Below, in pieces: positions 17,671 to 25,547 of a stretch of DNA of 64,000 nucleotides. The notes under the pieces are model-generated. The model did no database searches and was not told the origin of the DNA. It saw nothing but the letters and a program-made list of their open reading frames with translations. The first letter of the stretch is position 1. Every line of letters begins with the position of its first letter. The position numbers and the translations under genes were made by a program. This DNA is from Bacteroidota bacterium (lineage in GTDB: Bacteria; Bacteroidota; Bacteroidia; AKYH767-A; 2013-40CM-41-45): contig JADJSV010000007.1 of the NCBI GenBank assembly GCA_016711505.1, forward strand, positions 121,190 to 185,189, written 5' to 3'.

Positions 17671-18564
17671 TCAGAATCGTGGCAAATTTCCTCTTCCGTT
17701 TGTTAGCTTGTAATTTAAGCTGAAAATCGCAACCATGTATGAGTCGTTTTCACGGGGATCTCCTCGCTGTGCTCCTGGATCAGTAATAAATTGAACTGAA
17801 TGATTTGAGCGATCAGAAAGTTGCGCAGATAGTGGATTTGTGCCAGAATAATTGCTGAAATCGAAATAAGTTGTACTTACATCGTCAATGTAATCAGTGA
17901 AAGTTTTTCTGATGCCAAGTTCAAGACCAACACCCCAGCTTCTGTCAAGAGTATATTTAAAACCGATCCCCACAGGAACGCATAATTGAATCAATGAGTA
18001 TTTCGTTCGGGTAGCGATAAAGCCTTGACCTTCTGTTCCTAATGGCTGCAGACGGACGACATTACCCTGATAATTGGTCTTTGGATCGAAATAAAATACT
18101 CCGGCGCCAACAAAAGCGTAGGTATAAATCTCATAGCCCTTCATCCCTTTTACTTTTCTCAACCTGTACCGGTGACCAACTTGTTCCTGCTGGAATGCAC
18201 CTTCAAAGTTCAGGTTGAATTCGTATATGTCAGAGTAAAAATCGAGGTTCCGATAGTTTCGGAAATATTCTGTTGTTAGCTTATCATCTCCGGCAACACG
18301 TCCATAACTCAAATGAGATTTCAATGCAAAATAATTACTCAGTTTATATCGTAGTCCAACTGACAGTGCAAGACGGGTCATCGACCATTCAAGATCCTTA
18401 AAATAATGCGTTCCTATCTGGTTTGCTCCTCCTAATTCGCCTAAGAAATTGCTGATTCCTGCGCCAAAACTGAATTCATAGCGCTGACGCTTCCATCTCT
18501 GGGCTTCTGAAACGGATGGAATCAGAAGGATAACAGATATTATAACTAGTAATGCTTTCTTCAT
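17671..18564 (-). CDS. DUF6089-type outer-membrane protein
   Basis: A 297-residue exported protein with a signal peptide (MKKALLVIISVILLIPSVSEA). It shows the full pattern of the family: FSFGAGISNFLGELGGANQI, then LSNYFALKSHLSYGRVAGDD, YTYAFVGAGVFYFDPKTNY, LQPLGTEGQGF, and the ELGIRKTFTDYIDDVSTTYF segment, ending in MVAIFSLNYKL. The pattern of strands predicts an eight-or-more-stranded outer-membrane barrel. It precedes the frameshifted paralogue by 55 bases and may have arisen by local duplication. DUF6089 genes near uppS and bamA are common in Bacteroidota; the exact role is not known. Confidence 0.82.
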   Translation of the reverse strand: MKKALLVIISVILLIPSVSEAQRWKRQRYEFSFGAGISNFLGELGGANQIGTHYFKDLEWSMTRLALSVGLRYKLSNYFALKSHLSYGRVAGDDKLTTEYFRNYRNLDFYSDIYEFNLNFEGAFQQEQVGHRYRLRKVKGMKGYEIYTYAFVGAGVFYFDPKTNYQGNVVRLQPLGTEGQGFIATRTKYSLIQLCVPVGIGFKYTLDRSWGVGLELGIRKTFTDYIDDVSTTYFDFSNYSGTNPLSAQLSDRSNHSVQFITDPGAQRGDPRENDSYMVAIFSLNYKLTNGRGNLPRF

Positions 18565-18694
18565 GAGTTAGCGTGAGATGGGCAAATATAATAAATTAAA
18601 AATATGAACACCTATACGTTAGATAAAGGTAAGGATGTTCCACTATTTTTTTATTTTTTCCTTGGATTTCTCTTACAAAGTAATCCCATTATTT

Positions 18695-19573
18695 TCAGTT
18701 TCTTGTGTCCAGACCCCAGTTTAACTTTTTCCTCAAAGTGTTAAGGAAATTTTCGGAATTCAATCGGACCAGATTTATATTAAAGGCTTCTTTCCTGATG
18801 GCAAGCTGAAAGCTGCTATCAATTGTTGCAGAGCGTGAATCCAGTGTTGCCATGAAATGCTGGCTCCGGCCCTCAACTTCCAGTGAGATCACATTTTTAT
18901 CGGATACAACAATAGGTCTGACCGTCAGGTTGTGTGGTGCAATTGGTGTGATCACAAATGATTCGGATTGCGGAACAATGATGGGTCCGCCGCAACTCAG
19001 ATTATATCCTGTTGAACCGGTAGGAGTGGAGATCATGATTCCATCGGCCCAGTAAGAATTCAGATATTCTCCGTTCAGATAAGTATGAATGGTGATCATA
19101 CTTGAAGTCTCTTTCTTATGAATAGTAAATTCGTTAAGCGCAATATTTTCTCCTTCAAAAATCGGATGATTGGTTTCCAGACGAAGCAGCGTTCGTGCAT
19201 CAATTGCATAGTGTCCTTTTGCAAGACTTTCAATTGCCATTTCAAGATTCTCTCTCGAAATAGAAGCTAAAAATCCTAGTCTGCCGGCATTAATTCCTAC
19301 AACAGGAACATTCGATTCTTTGACAAGGAATATTGTATCAAGCAGAGTTCCATCGCCACCGATGCTAAAAAGAAAATCGGTATTACCCGAAAGATCTTTG
19401 CCGCTTTCAATGCACTCTACTGATAGTGGCAACTTAGCCTGAGTCCGCATGAAATCATAATATGGCTTATGCATGGATACAGTATGTCCACCTTTGATAA
19501 GTATGCTGATAATTCCTTCTGTGAGTTCGCCCTGACTACCGATACCGGGACGACCGTAAATACATATTTTCAT
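18695..19573 (-). CDS. nadK: NAD kinase
   Basis: The cytoplasmic enzyme that phosphorylates NAD to NADP with ATP or polyphosphate. The key motif GGDGT lies at residues 72-76 in LFSIGGDGTLLD. NAGRLGFLASI follows. The NAD-binding ALNEFTIHKKE corresponds to the NE/D signature. The glycine-rich ISTPTGSTGYNLSCGGPII and the conserved ITPIAPHNLTVRPIVV are both complete. At 292 residues it has normal length. The start ATG is followed at once by a strand typical of the N-terminal domain (MKICIYGR). It lies between the TamA-like gene (upstream on the minus strand) and DUF6089 genes, 22 bases after the former, so co-transcription is likely. Confidence 0.96.
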   Translation of the reverse strand: MKICIYGRPGIGSQGELTEGIISILIKGGHTVSMHKPYYDFMRTQAKLPLSVECIESGKDLSGNTDFLFSIGGDGTLLDTIFLVKESNVPVVGINAGRLGFLASISRENLEMAIESLAKGHYAIDARTLLRLETNHPIFEGENIALNEFTIHKKETSSMITIHTYLNGEYLNSYWADGIMISTPTGSTGYNLSCGGPIIVPQSESFVITPIAPHNLTVRPIVVSDKNVISLEVEGRSQHFMATLDSRSATIDSSFQLAIRKEAFNINLVRLNSENFLNTLRKKLNWGLDTRN

Positions 19574-19595
19574 GAAGTCTGATGACTGTGCATTT

Positions 19596-21029
19596 CTAAA
19601 TTGGTGATGTAAAATGAAGAAAAAATCCTGATTCTCCTAATTTGTTACGGGAAAATTCAAGTCTGAAAATCATATCGTAATAAGTAACAAAATCTATACC
19701 TGCCCCATAACCATATTGCCAGCTATTATTCAGAAAGTTTGTCTCTTTGAATTGTGAATCACTGACATATCCGAAATCGGAAAAGAGATTCAGGTAGAAC
19801 GCAAAAGGTATTGTTGCAAATTTATTAAGTGGAATAAATGATGCGTACACTTCTTTCTTTGGAAGCAATGTGAATTTTATTCCTGTTTTCATCAATGCAA
19901 AGTGCTCTCCGTCCATTACATAATATTCATAACCTCTTATAAAATCGCGACTGTAACCGAGACCTTTTGTAAAATAATATGGCATCTTAGATTGAAAAGA
20001 ATATTTTGCACTCAGTCCGGCTCCGGCATGAAAACGTTTACTCAAAGGCCAGAAATGTTTATAATGAGTAACTGCATAAGAAAGATCTATATCATCATTC
20101 AGAAATCCCAGTCCGTTTTTTATTAATTCAATATCAAAATAATTTCCTTTCAAAGGATATACTGCAAGATCTCTGTGTTCAATTTTAAGAAAATATCGTA
20201 AAGTGGTATAATTTACTTCGTTACTACCTGCAAAATAATTCGGGTTCAGAGTAACAACTGTATCTTCAACATCAGCGTGACGATAAGCAACTTCAAAATT
20301 ATGTGTAACATTCAATCCCGGTCTGTATGAATATACAATCGATCCACCTGCTTCTCTACGTGTAAAAATTTCTGAATCTTTATAATAAACGATCTTGTTT
20401 TCTTGTGTGCTTATGGATGTCTGATGATTTCTTGAATACGCCAGACTGAATGTAAGTCCGGATTTTTGACCTTTTGTAAGAGCGGGCAGACTGTAATAAA
20501 AACTCAACCGTTGTGTGTATCCTAATCGTGCTGTAACAGCAAGTACTTCATTTCTTCCTCTGAAATTATACCAGTTTAATGTCCCGCCATAAATAACTCT
20601 TGAAAAATCTTTAGTTTCCCACCACACATTAAAATTTCTTTCGGCAATTTCAAAAATTGGCAAAGGGAATACATACCAACGTTCAGTTACCAATATATAA
20701 AAATTTACTTTATCTTTTTCCTGAAGCCATGTGATCTTTACTGAATTAAATAAGGATGTATTGTGAAGGTTCTCCTCACTCCGCTTGATGCGTAGACTGA
20801 TATCTTTCAGTGAAATTGTATCTCCCGCTTTAAAAGTAAGTTCGCGATAAATGATCCTTGGTTTTGTGATCTTGTTTCCGATCAGTACAATCTGATCTGT
20901 TATTAATAAAACCGATGCTGAATCAACAGTAGTATTTGTAGTATCGGAAATTAATTCAGTCGCACCTTTAGAAAAGTTTGCTGAAAAGAGGAGTGAAAAG
21001 AATATGAAAATTGTCTGGCATGTCCGCAT
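19596..21029 (-). CDS. Omp85/BamA-TamA-like outer-membrane protein, short form
   Basis: A 477-residue member of the Omp85 superfamily. After a signal peptide there is a single POTRA-like domain (about residues 45-120: LIGNKITKPRIIYRELTFKA, then LRIKRSEENLHNTSLFNSVK). The rest is a barrel with GGTLNWYNFRGRNEVLAVTA and YSRDFIRGYEYYVMDGEHFA, which matches the conserved G-x-RGY surface-loop motif of Omp85 proteins. One POTRA instead of five separates it from BamA. A role in inserting or translocating envelope proteins is inferred. It lies seven bases after the CBS gene and precedes nadK, so the three probably form an operon. Confidence 0.82.
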   Translation of the reverse strand: MRTCQTIFIFFSLLFSANFSKGATELISDTTNTTVDSASVLLITDQIVLIGNKITKPRIIYRELTFKAGDTISLKDISLRIKRSEENLHNTSLFNSVKITWLQEKDKVNFYILVTERWYVFPLPIFEIAERNFNVWWETKDFSRVIYGGTLNWYNFRGRNEVLAVTARLGYTQRLSFYYSLPALTKGQKSGLTFSLAYSRNHQTSISTQENKIVYYKDSEIFTRREAGGSIVYSYRPGLNVTHNFEVAYRHADVEDTVVTLNPNYFAGSNEVNYTTLRYFLKIEHRDLAVYPLKGNYFDIELIKNGLGFLNDDIDLSYAVTHYKHFWPLSKRFHAGAGLSAKYSFQSKMPYYFTKGLGYSRDFIRGYEYYVMDGEHFALMKTGIKFTLLPKKEVYASFIPLNKFATIPFAFYLNLFSDFGYVSDSQFKETNFLNNSWQYGYGAGIDFVTYYDMIFRLEFSRNKLGESGFFLHFTSPI

Positions 21030-21035
21030 GTCTGA

Positions 21036-21698
21036 TCATATCCCCAGGTAATTCATAAGTGAATCATATCTGGATTGCATACTATCGATAAATTCGCTTT
21101 GATGATAAAATTCTTTTACATAAAATCCGCGACGGTTAAATGAAGCAAGAATTCTTGAAAGCTCCTGCTGATTTATTTTCAAAGTCAGATCAAAAGTTTC
21201 ATTTTCGGGATTTGGTGTCATATAACTACTCATGATCTTTGCACCTTCTGCTTCAACAAGTGTTGCTATCTCACTCAAAGAATAACTCTTTGCGCTTACT
21301 TCAAGTACGATCACACCCATTGCATCTTCAAAGATTCCACTGTCGGCGTAATGTTTTAAAATATCAGCTAATGTGATCAGGCCGATATAATGATCAGCTT
21401 CATCCAGAACAGGAATGATAGTAAGCTTATCTTTTGAAATTATTTTTACAACTTCGAAAACAGGTTTATTGAATTTCACAAATGGCCTGATCAATGGAAG
21501 CTTGTGTATTGCAAGCGGCTGATCAAGTGAACTGAGTTTTAAAATATCTTCTTCATTTGCAAGTCCAATATAATTCACGCCATCAACAATAGGTAAATGT
21601 TCCAGGCGGAATTCTTCCATCCAGTTCAAAGCCTTCAAACCGGTGTCACTCAGTTTTAGAGGTGGGTATGAATCATTAATCAGTTCTTTCGCAATCAT
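21036..21698 (-). CDS. CBS-domain protein
   Basis: A cytoplasmic protein of 220 residues with two CBS motifs in the first 130 (about residues 10-60: INDSYPPLKLSDTGLKALNW and LPIVDGVNYIGLANEEDIL; about 70-130: TIIPVLDEADHYIGLITLAD). CBS pairs bind adenosine nucleotides and act as sensors. The last 90 residues resemble an ACT-like fold (GVIVLEVSAKSYSLSEIATL). The partner is unknown. Its position directly upstream of the Omp85-like gene and nadK is a conserved arrangement in Bacteroidota, as far as I recall. It is divergent from pdxJ. Confidence 0.85.
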   Translation of the reverse strand: MIAKELINDSYPPLKLSDTGLKALNWMEEFRLEHLPIVDGVNYIGLANEEDILKLSSLDQPLAIHKLPLIRPFVKFNKPVFEVVKIISKDKLTIIPVLDEADHYIGLITLADILKHYADSGIFEDAMGVIVLEVSAKSYSLSEIATLVEAEGAKIMSSYMTPNPENETFDLTLKINQQELSRILASFNRRGFYVKEFYHQSEFIDSMQSRYDSLMNYLGI

Positions 21699-21907
21699 AG
21701 TGGGTATTCGTTTACGATTATCTGAAAATAAGGTTTACAGATCTACTTCGGGTTTCAAACTTACGCAATTTTATCAGTTTGAGATTTTTATGCAATTTTA
21801 TTCAATTTCTTTTAATCGTTTTGTTTTCACCAATATACAACAACTTGTGTACCATTCCTTTTCATTTCCGATCTTTATACTGATTTTTACATTTTACTGA
21901 TGATGCA

Positions 21908-22621
21908 ATGACGAAACTAAGTGTAAATATCAACAAGATCGCAACCCTGCGCAATGCACGCGGAGGAAATGTGCCTGACCTGATAAAAATTGCAGTTGAC
22001 CTCGAGAAATTCGGTGCTGAAGGAATTACAATTCACCCACGCCCTGATGAAAGACACATTCGCAGGAAAGATGTGTATGATCTGAAACCTGTTGTTAAAA
22101 CTGAATTCAATATCGAAGGCTATCCATCAAAAGATTTTTTGCAACTCATTAAAGAAATTAAACCTGCGCAGGCAACACTTGTTCCTGATCCGCCACATGT
22201 ACTTACATCTAATGCAGGCTGGAACGCACGTGAACAAAAAACATTTTTGCAAGATTGTATAGCGGAAATTCATTCGTATGGAGTACGTTCTTCTGTTTTC
22301 ATAGATCCGGATCCTGAAATGATGCTGCATGCAAAAGAAACCGGAACATCCAGAGTTGAATTGTATACTGAAGCTTATGCAAGTCATTATTCAATTGATA
22401 AAGCAAAAGCAATCGCTCCGTACATCACTGCTGCAAAAAAAGCTGTTGAACTTGGATTGGGAATTAATGCAGGACATGATCTGAGTCTGGAGAATCTGAA
22501 ATATTTTGCGCAAAATATTCCACAGCTTTTAGAAGTTTCCATCGGACACGCTTTGATCTCTGATGCATTATATTTTGGTCTTGAAAATACTGTTCAACTA
22601 TATTTACGTCAATTGAAATGA
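21908..22621 (+). CDS. pdxJ: Pyridoxine 5'-phosphate synthase
   Basis: The last enzyme of the deoxyxylulose-5-phosphate-dependent vitamin B6 route. It condenses 1-deoxyxylulose 5-phosphate with 3-amino-2-oxopropyl phosphate. Markers: LSVNINKIATLRNARGGNVP at the start, the phosphate-site GAEGITIHPRPDERHIR, then ATLVPDPPHVLTSNAGW, VSVFIDPDPEMM-type segment (SSVFIDPDPEMMLHAKETG) and LGINAGHDLSLENL near the end, closing with VSIGHALISDALYFGLE. The 237-residue length is normal. The start codon is chosen at the ATG that begins MTKLSVN. It overlaps the next gene by four bases (ATGA), so translation is coupled. Confidence 0.96.
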   Translation: MTKLSVNINKIATLRNARGGNVPDLIKIAVDLEKFGAEGITIHPRPDERHIRRKDVYDLKPVVKTEFNIEGYPSKDFLQLIKEIKPAQATLVPDPPHVLTSNAGWNAREQKTFLQDCIAEIHSYGVRSSVFIDPDPEMMLHAKETGTSRVELYTEAYASHYSIDKAKAIAPYITAAKKAVELGLGINAGHDLSLENLKYFAQNIPQLLEVSIGHALISDALYFGLENTVQLYLRQLK

Positions 22622-23385
22622 AACTATATTTTAAAAAAGTCGGCGAAGGAAAACCACTTCTGATCCTGCACGGATTGTTCGGAATAGGAGACAATTGGTC
22701 TACTTTGTCGAAGGCATTTGCTGAAAATGGTTTTTGTGCATATCTCATCGACCAGAGAAATCATGGCCGAAGTGAACATAGTTTTGATTTCTCCTATGAT
22801 TTCATGGCGAACGATCTTAAAATTCTGATGCAGGATGAAAACCTGAACAAAGCAGATGTTATCGGCCATTCAATGGGTGGAAAAACTGCTATGTATTTTG
22901 CACTTGAATATCCGGAACTGATAAATAAAATGATCGTCGCTGATATTTCACCTGCTTATTATCCGCAGCATCACCAATCAGTTTTGTCTGCTTTGCATTC
23001 TCTTAATTTGAATGAGATAAAGAGCAGAAAGGAAGCCGAAGAAAAATTAAAAGAATCTTTAAACGATGATGGTACTATTCAATTCCTTCTGAAAAATTTA
23101 TACTGGAAAACTGAAACACAACTCGACTGGCGTTTCGGTTTGCAGGAGATAGAAGAGAATATTGAAATGGTTGGTGAAGCTTTGCCCGGAACAAAAGTTA
23201 TCGAAGTTCCTACTTTGTTTTTAAAGGGAGAACGATCTGGATACATTCAACCTGAACAGGAAGAATTAATAAAGACAAGATTTTCAAATGTGAAAATTGA
23301 AACTGTTCCTGATGCGGGGCACTGGGTACATGCGGAAAACCCGAAAGCGTTTTTGGACATGAGTCTCAGATTTTTATTAAAATAA
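22618..23385 (+). CDS. Alpha/beta hydrolase (YbfF-like)
   Basis: A cytoplasmic alpha/beta-fold hydrolase of 255 residues. The nucleophile elbow is GHSMGG (about residues 82-87), preceded by LHGLFGIGDNWSTL, the oxyanion region, and DQRNHGRSEHSFDFSYDFMA. The catalytic His is in DAGHWVHAENP near the end. This is typical of YbfF-type esterases; the natural substrate is not known. The start overlaps the pdxJ stop by ATGA. Its 3' end is part of a tandem duplication: a diverged copy of the last 19 codons occurs at 23738-23797. Confidence 0.9.
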   Translation: MKLYFKKVGEGKPLLILHGLFGIGDNWSTLSKAFAENGFCAYLIDQRNHGRSEHSFDFSYDFMANDLKILMQDENLNKADVIGHSMGGKTAMYFALEYPELINKMIVADISPAYYPQHHQSVLSALHSLNLNEIKSRKEAEEKLKESLNDDGTIQFLLKNLYWKTETQLDWRFGLQEIEENIEMVGEALPGTKVIEVPTLFLKGERSGYIQPEQEELIKTRFSNVKIETVPDAGHWVHAENPKAFLDMSLRFLLK

Positions 23386-23630
23386 TCTGAGAAAAATCTG
23401 CGGGATCTGCGGGAGAAAAACACACAGAAATTCTTTCCCGCAGATCTCGCAAATCCCGCAGAAAATCCGCAGAGATCCCTGCGGGATCAGAAATGTCCAG
23501 CACCTTTTTATAATTATTACACAGATTTCAGAATTATTTATTTGCGATCTCGAAGAGATTTCTGCGGATTTTCTGCGTGTTCAGCGCAACTCTGCGGGAA
23601 ATACTAAGCGTTGTCCATTTCACACAAAAA

Positions 23631-23654
23631 AAGGGCCTCCTTCCAGAAGCCCTT
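23631..23654 (-). terminator. Terminator hairpin, duplicated copy
   Basis: Stem aagggc / gccctt with a GC-rich loop, followed on the minus strand by seven Ts. It is the copy-1 twin of the active terminator at 24050 and would serve only the DUF5689 remnant. Confidence 0.65.
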
Positions 23655-24049
23655 CACAAAATTAGATAACTTTTTTATTGAACATCAAGTGTATTTCTGA
23701 TGATGATCTCTTTAGTTCCGTTGATGCCGGGCATTAGGTGCATGCGGAAAACCCGAAAGCGTTTTTGGACATGAGTCTTAAATTTTTATTAAAATAATCT
23801 GCGAAAAATCTGCGGGATCTGTGAGATCTGCGGGAGAAAAACACACAGAAATTTTTTCCCGCAGAACTCGCAGATCCCGCAGAAAATTCGCAGAGATCTC
23901 TGCGGGATCAGAAATGTTATGTTATTTTTTTATGTAAAATAAATACGACTGTCAGAAAGCTTTCATTTCAATCTCGAAGAGATTTCTGCGGATTTTCTGC
24001 GTGTTCAGCGCAACTCTGCGGGAAATACTAAGCGTTGTCCATTTCACAC

Positions 24050-24078
24050 AAAAAAAGGGCCCCCTTCCGGAAGCCCTT
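24050..24078 (-). terminator. Intrinsic terminator of the DUF5689 gene
   Basis: On the minus strand gaagggcttccgg pairs with ggggccctt and is followed by seven Ts. It starts about 20 bases after the DUF5689 stop and so ends the TonB receptor-DUF5689 operon. Confidence 0.85.
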
Positions 24079-24098
24079 CACAAAATTAGATAACTCTT

Positions 24099-25511
24099 TT
24101 ATTGAACATCAAGTGTATTTCTGATGATGATCTCTTTAGTTCCGTTGAACTGTGTAAGAATTCCTGTAACCGATACTGTATCTGTTGGATAAGTATCACC
24201 AGAGAAGGATGCAAAGTTCGAAACATATAATTGAATCAAACCTGTTCCATCATTAATGTTATTGACACCAAATCCATAAGTTGTAGAAGAACCGGCAATG
24301 GTAGCTGTATTAACTTTTACCAATTGTCCTTCCCAAGAATTATAATTTGTGATCAGATCAGCAACGGTAGCTACTCTTGGTGTCACAACATTATTAATGC
24401 TTAAAGGGAGTGCATACCCAAGACCAACTGTAGCTAATTGAAGAACGCCCTGATATGTACTTACCGGAAACCCGCTAACAATAACTTCAAGTTCTGTTCC
24501 AACAGCAAATGTATGCGGATCGTCAAAGTGAATATATATTCCACCTGTGCTATCCTGAAGATAAAGATTGCTGCTTGTCAACATTCCTGTTGAATAATCA
24601 GAAGTAACAATTCCTTTAATTCTTCTTCCTGCAGGAACAGTTCCCCCTAAAAGCGAACGAACAGAATCAATTGTCATAAGGGTTGTTGTTCCGAAAGTTC
24701 CGTCGCAACGTGCATTTGGCATGTCTACATCATAAAGATCACGAATCTGCAATTCAGCATCGTTGTTGTAGATCGTGTATATACCCTGAATACTTCCATT
24801 TCCTGTTGGCGATTGAGCCATAGCGAAAGTTGAGAAGTTAGATGAGTAAACAATCATTTGATTTGGACTAGGCATACAATTGTTGATAGTCAAATTTGAA
24901 CCTGATGTTGGCGCATATGTTTTGCCATAACTTCCCGGAGCGAATTCTACATTCTCAAATCTAACTAATGTGTTTGTCGGGATGTCAAGTGGGAAATCTT
25001 CTGCAGTTGCAAGATCATAAACTTTTGGAGTGATACTTAAACCCCATTGTCCTTTTACAAGATACTGGCCTAATAAATTTGCAGGAATTCTTCCAACAGG
25101 ATTTGTCGGCGAAGTTCCAAGTTCAAAATTTCCACCGTTATTAGAAATGTAAAGTCCTTTACATTTCACAAATACACGGCGACCGATTGGGTAATCTGTA
25201 TTAAAGTTAGTAACATCTACTGCAATAGCGATTCCTGAAGAATCCTGTTGAAGGATCATTTTTTTGTAGATGTTTCCGGATGCATCATCACCAACTACAA
25301 TACCTGCTACAACGATATCTGAAGTGATTAACACACCAACAGAACCTGTTGCATACGCTTGTAATTGTTTTATCGAATGAGTAACTGTAATTGCCGGATC
25401 TACATTGGCAGTTGATAAATCATCATATTCCTTCTTAACACAAGAAGTGAACATAACCGCTGTAAACATCATTAAGATGATTGAGCGAAGGATTTGAGTT
25501 GATCTTTTCAT
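24099..25511 (-). CDS. DUF5689 lipoprotein
   Basis: A 470-residue lipoprotein. The signal ends in a lipobox, MFTSC (Cys24), and the mature chain begins VKKEYDDLSTANVDPAITVT. The domain starts with HSIKQLQAYA, then ITSDIVVAGIVVGDDASGNI and MILQQDSSGIAIAVDVTNF, the OB-like core of DUF5689. A second, similar module follows after residue about 270 (RRIKGIVTSDYSTGMLTSSN, LYLQDSTGGIYIHF). No enzyme active site is visible. It is the second gene after a TonB receptor (36-base gap) and convergent with the hydrolase. The arrangement suggests a surface-exposed partner of the transporter. Confidence 0.85.
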   Translation of the reverse strand: MKRSTQILRSIILMMFTAVMFTSCVKKEYDDLSTANVDPAITVTHSIKQLQAYATGSVGVLITSDIVVAGIVVGDDASGNIYKKMILQQDSSGIAIAVDVTNFNTDYPIGRRVFVKCKGLYISNNGGNFELGTSPTNPVGRIPANLLGQYLVKGQWGLSITPKVYDLATAEDFPLDIPTNTLVRFENVEFAPGSYGKTYAPTSGSNLTINNCMPSPNQMIVYSSNFSTFAMAQSPTGNGSIQGIYTIYNNDAELQIRDLYDVDMPNARCDGTFGTTTLMTIDSVRSLLGGTVPAGRRIKGIVTSDYSTGMLTSSNLYLQDSTGGIYIHFDDPHTFAVGTELEVIVSGFPVSTYQGVLQLATVGLGYALPLSINNVVTPRVATVADLITNYNSWEGQLVKVNTATIAGSSTTYGFGVNNINDGTGLIQLYVSNFASFSGDTYPTDTVSVTGILTQFNGTKEIIIRNTLDVQ

Positions 25512-25547
25512 TTGTTAGATATAATGTTTTGTTTTTTTTTCTGAGGA

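Larger units (their letters stand above)
23308..24148. repeat. About 412-bp tandem duplication with two gene ends
   Basis: Two copies (about 23308-23722 and 23720-24148) lie head to tail in the gap between the hydrolase and DUF5689 genes. Each holds the last 19 codons of the hydrolase (functional at 23326-23385, remnant at 23738-23797, differing by conservative changes). Each also holds a tctgcgggat-rich palindromic element, a terminator hairpin and the last about 15 codons of the DUF5689 gene (remnant ending 23675, functional ending 24099). The offset is 412 at one end and 424 at the other, so a 12-base indel has occurred. The junction shares the bases ttga. Confidence 0.88.
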
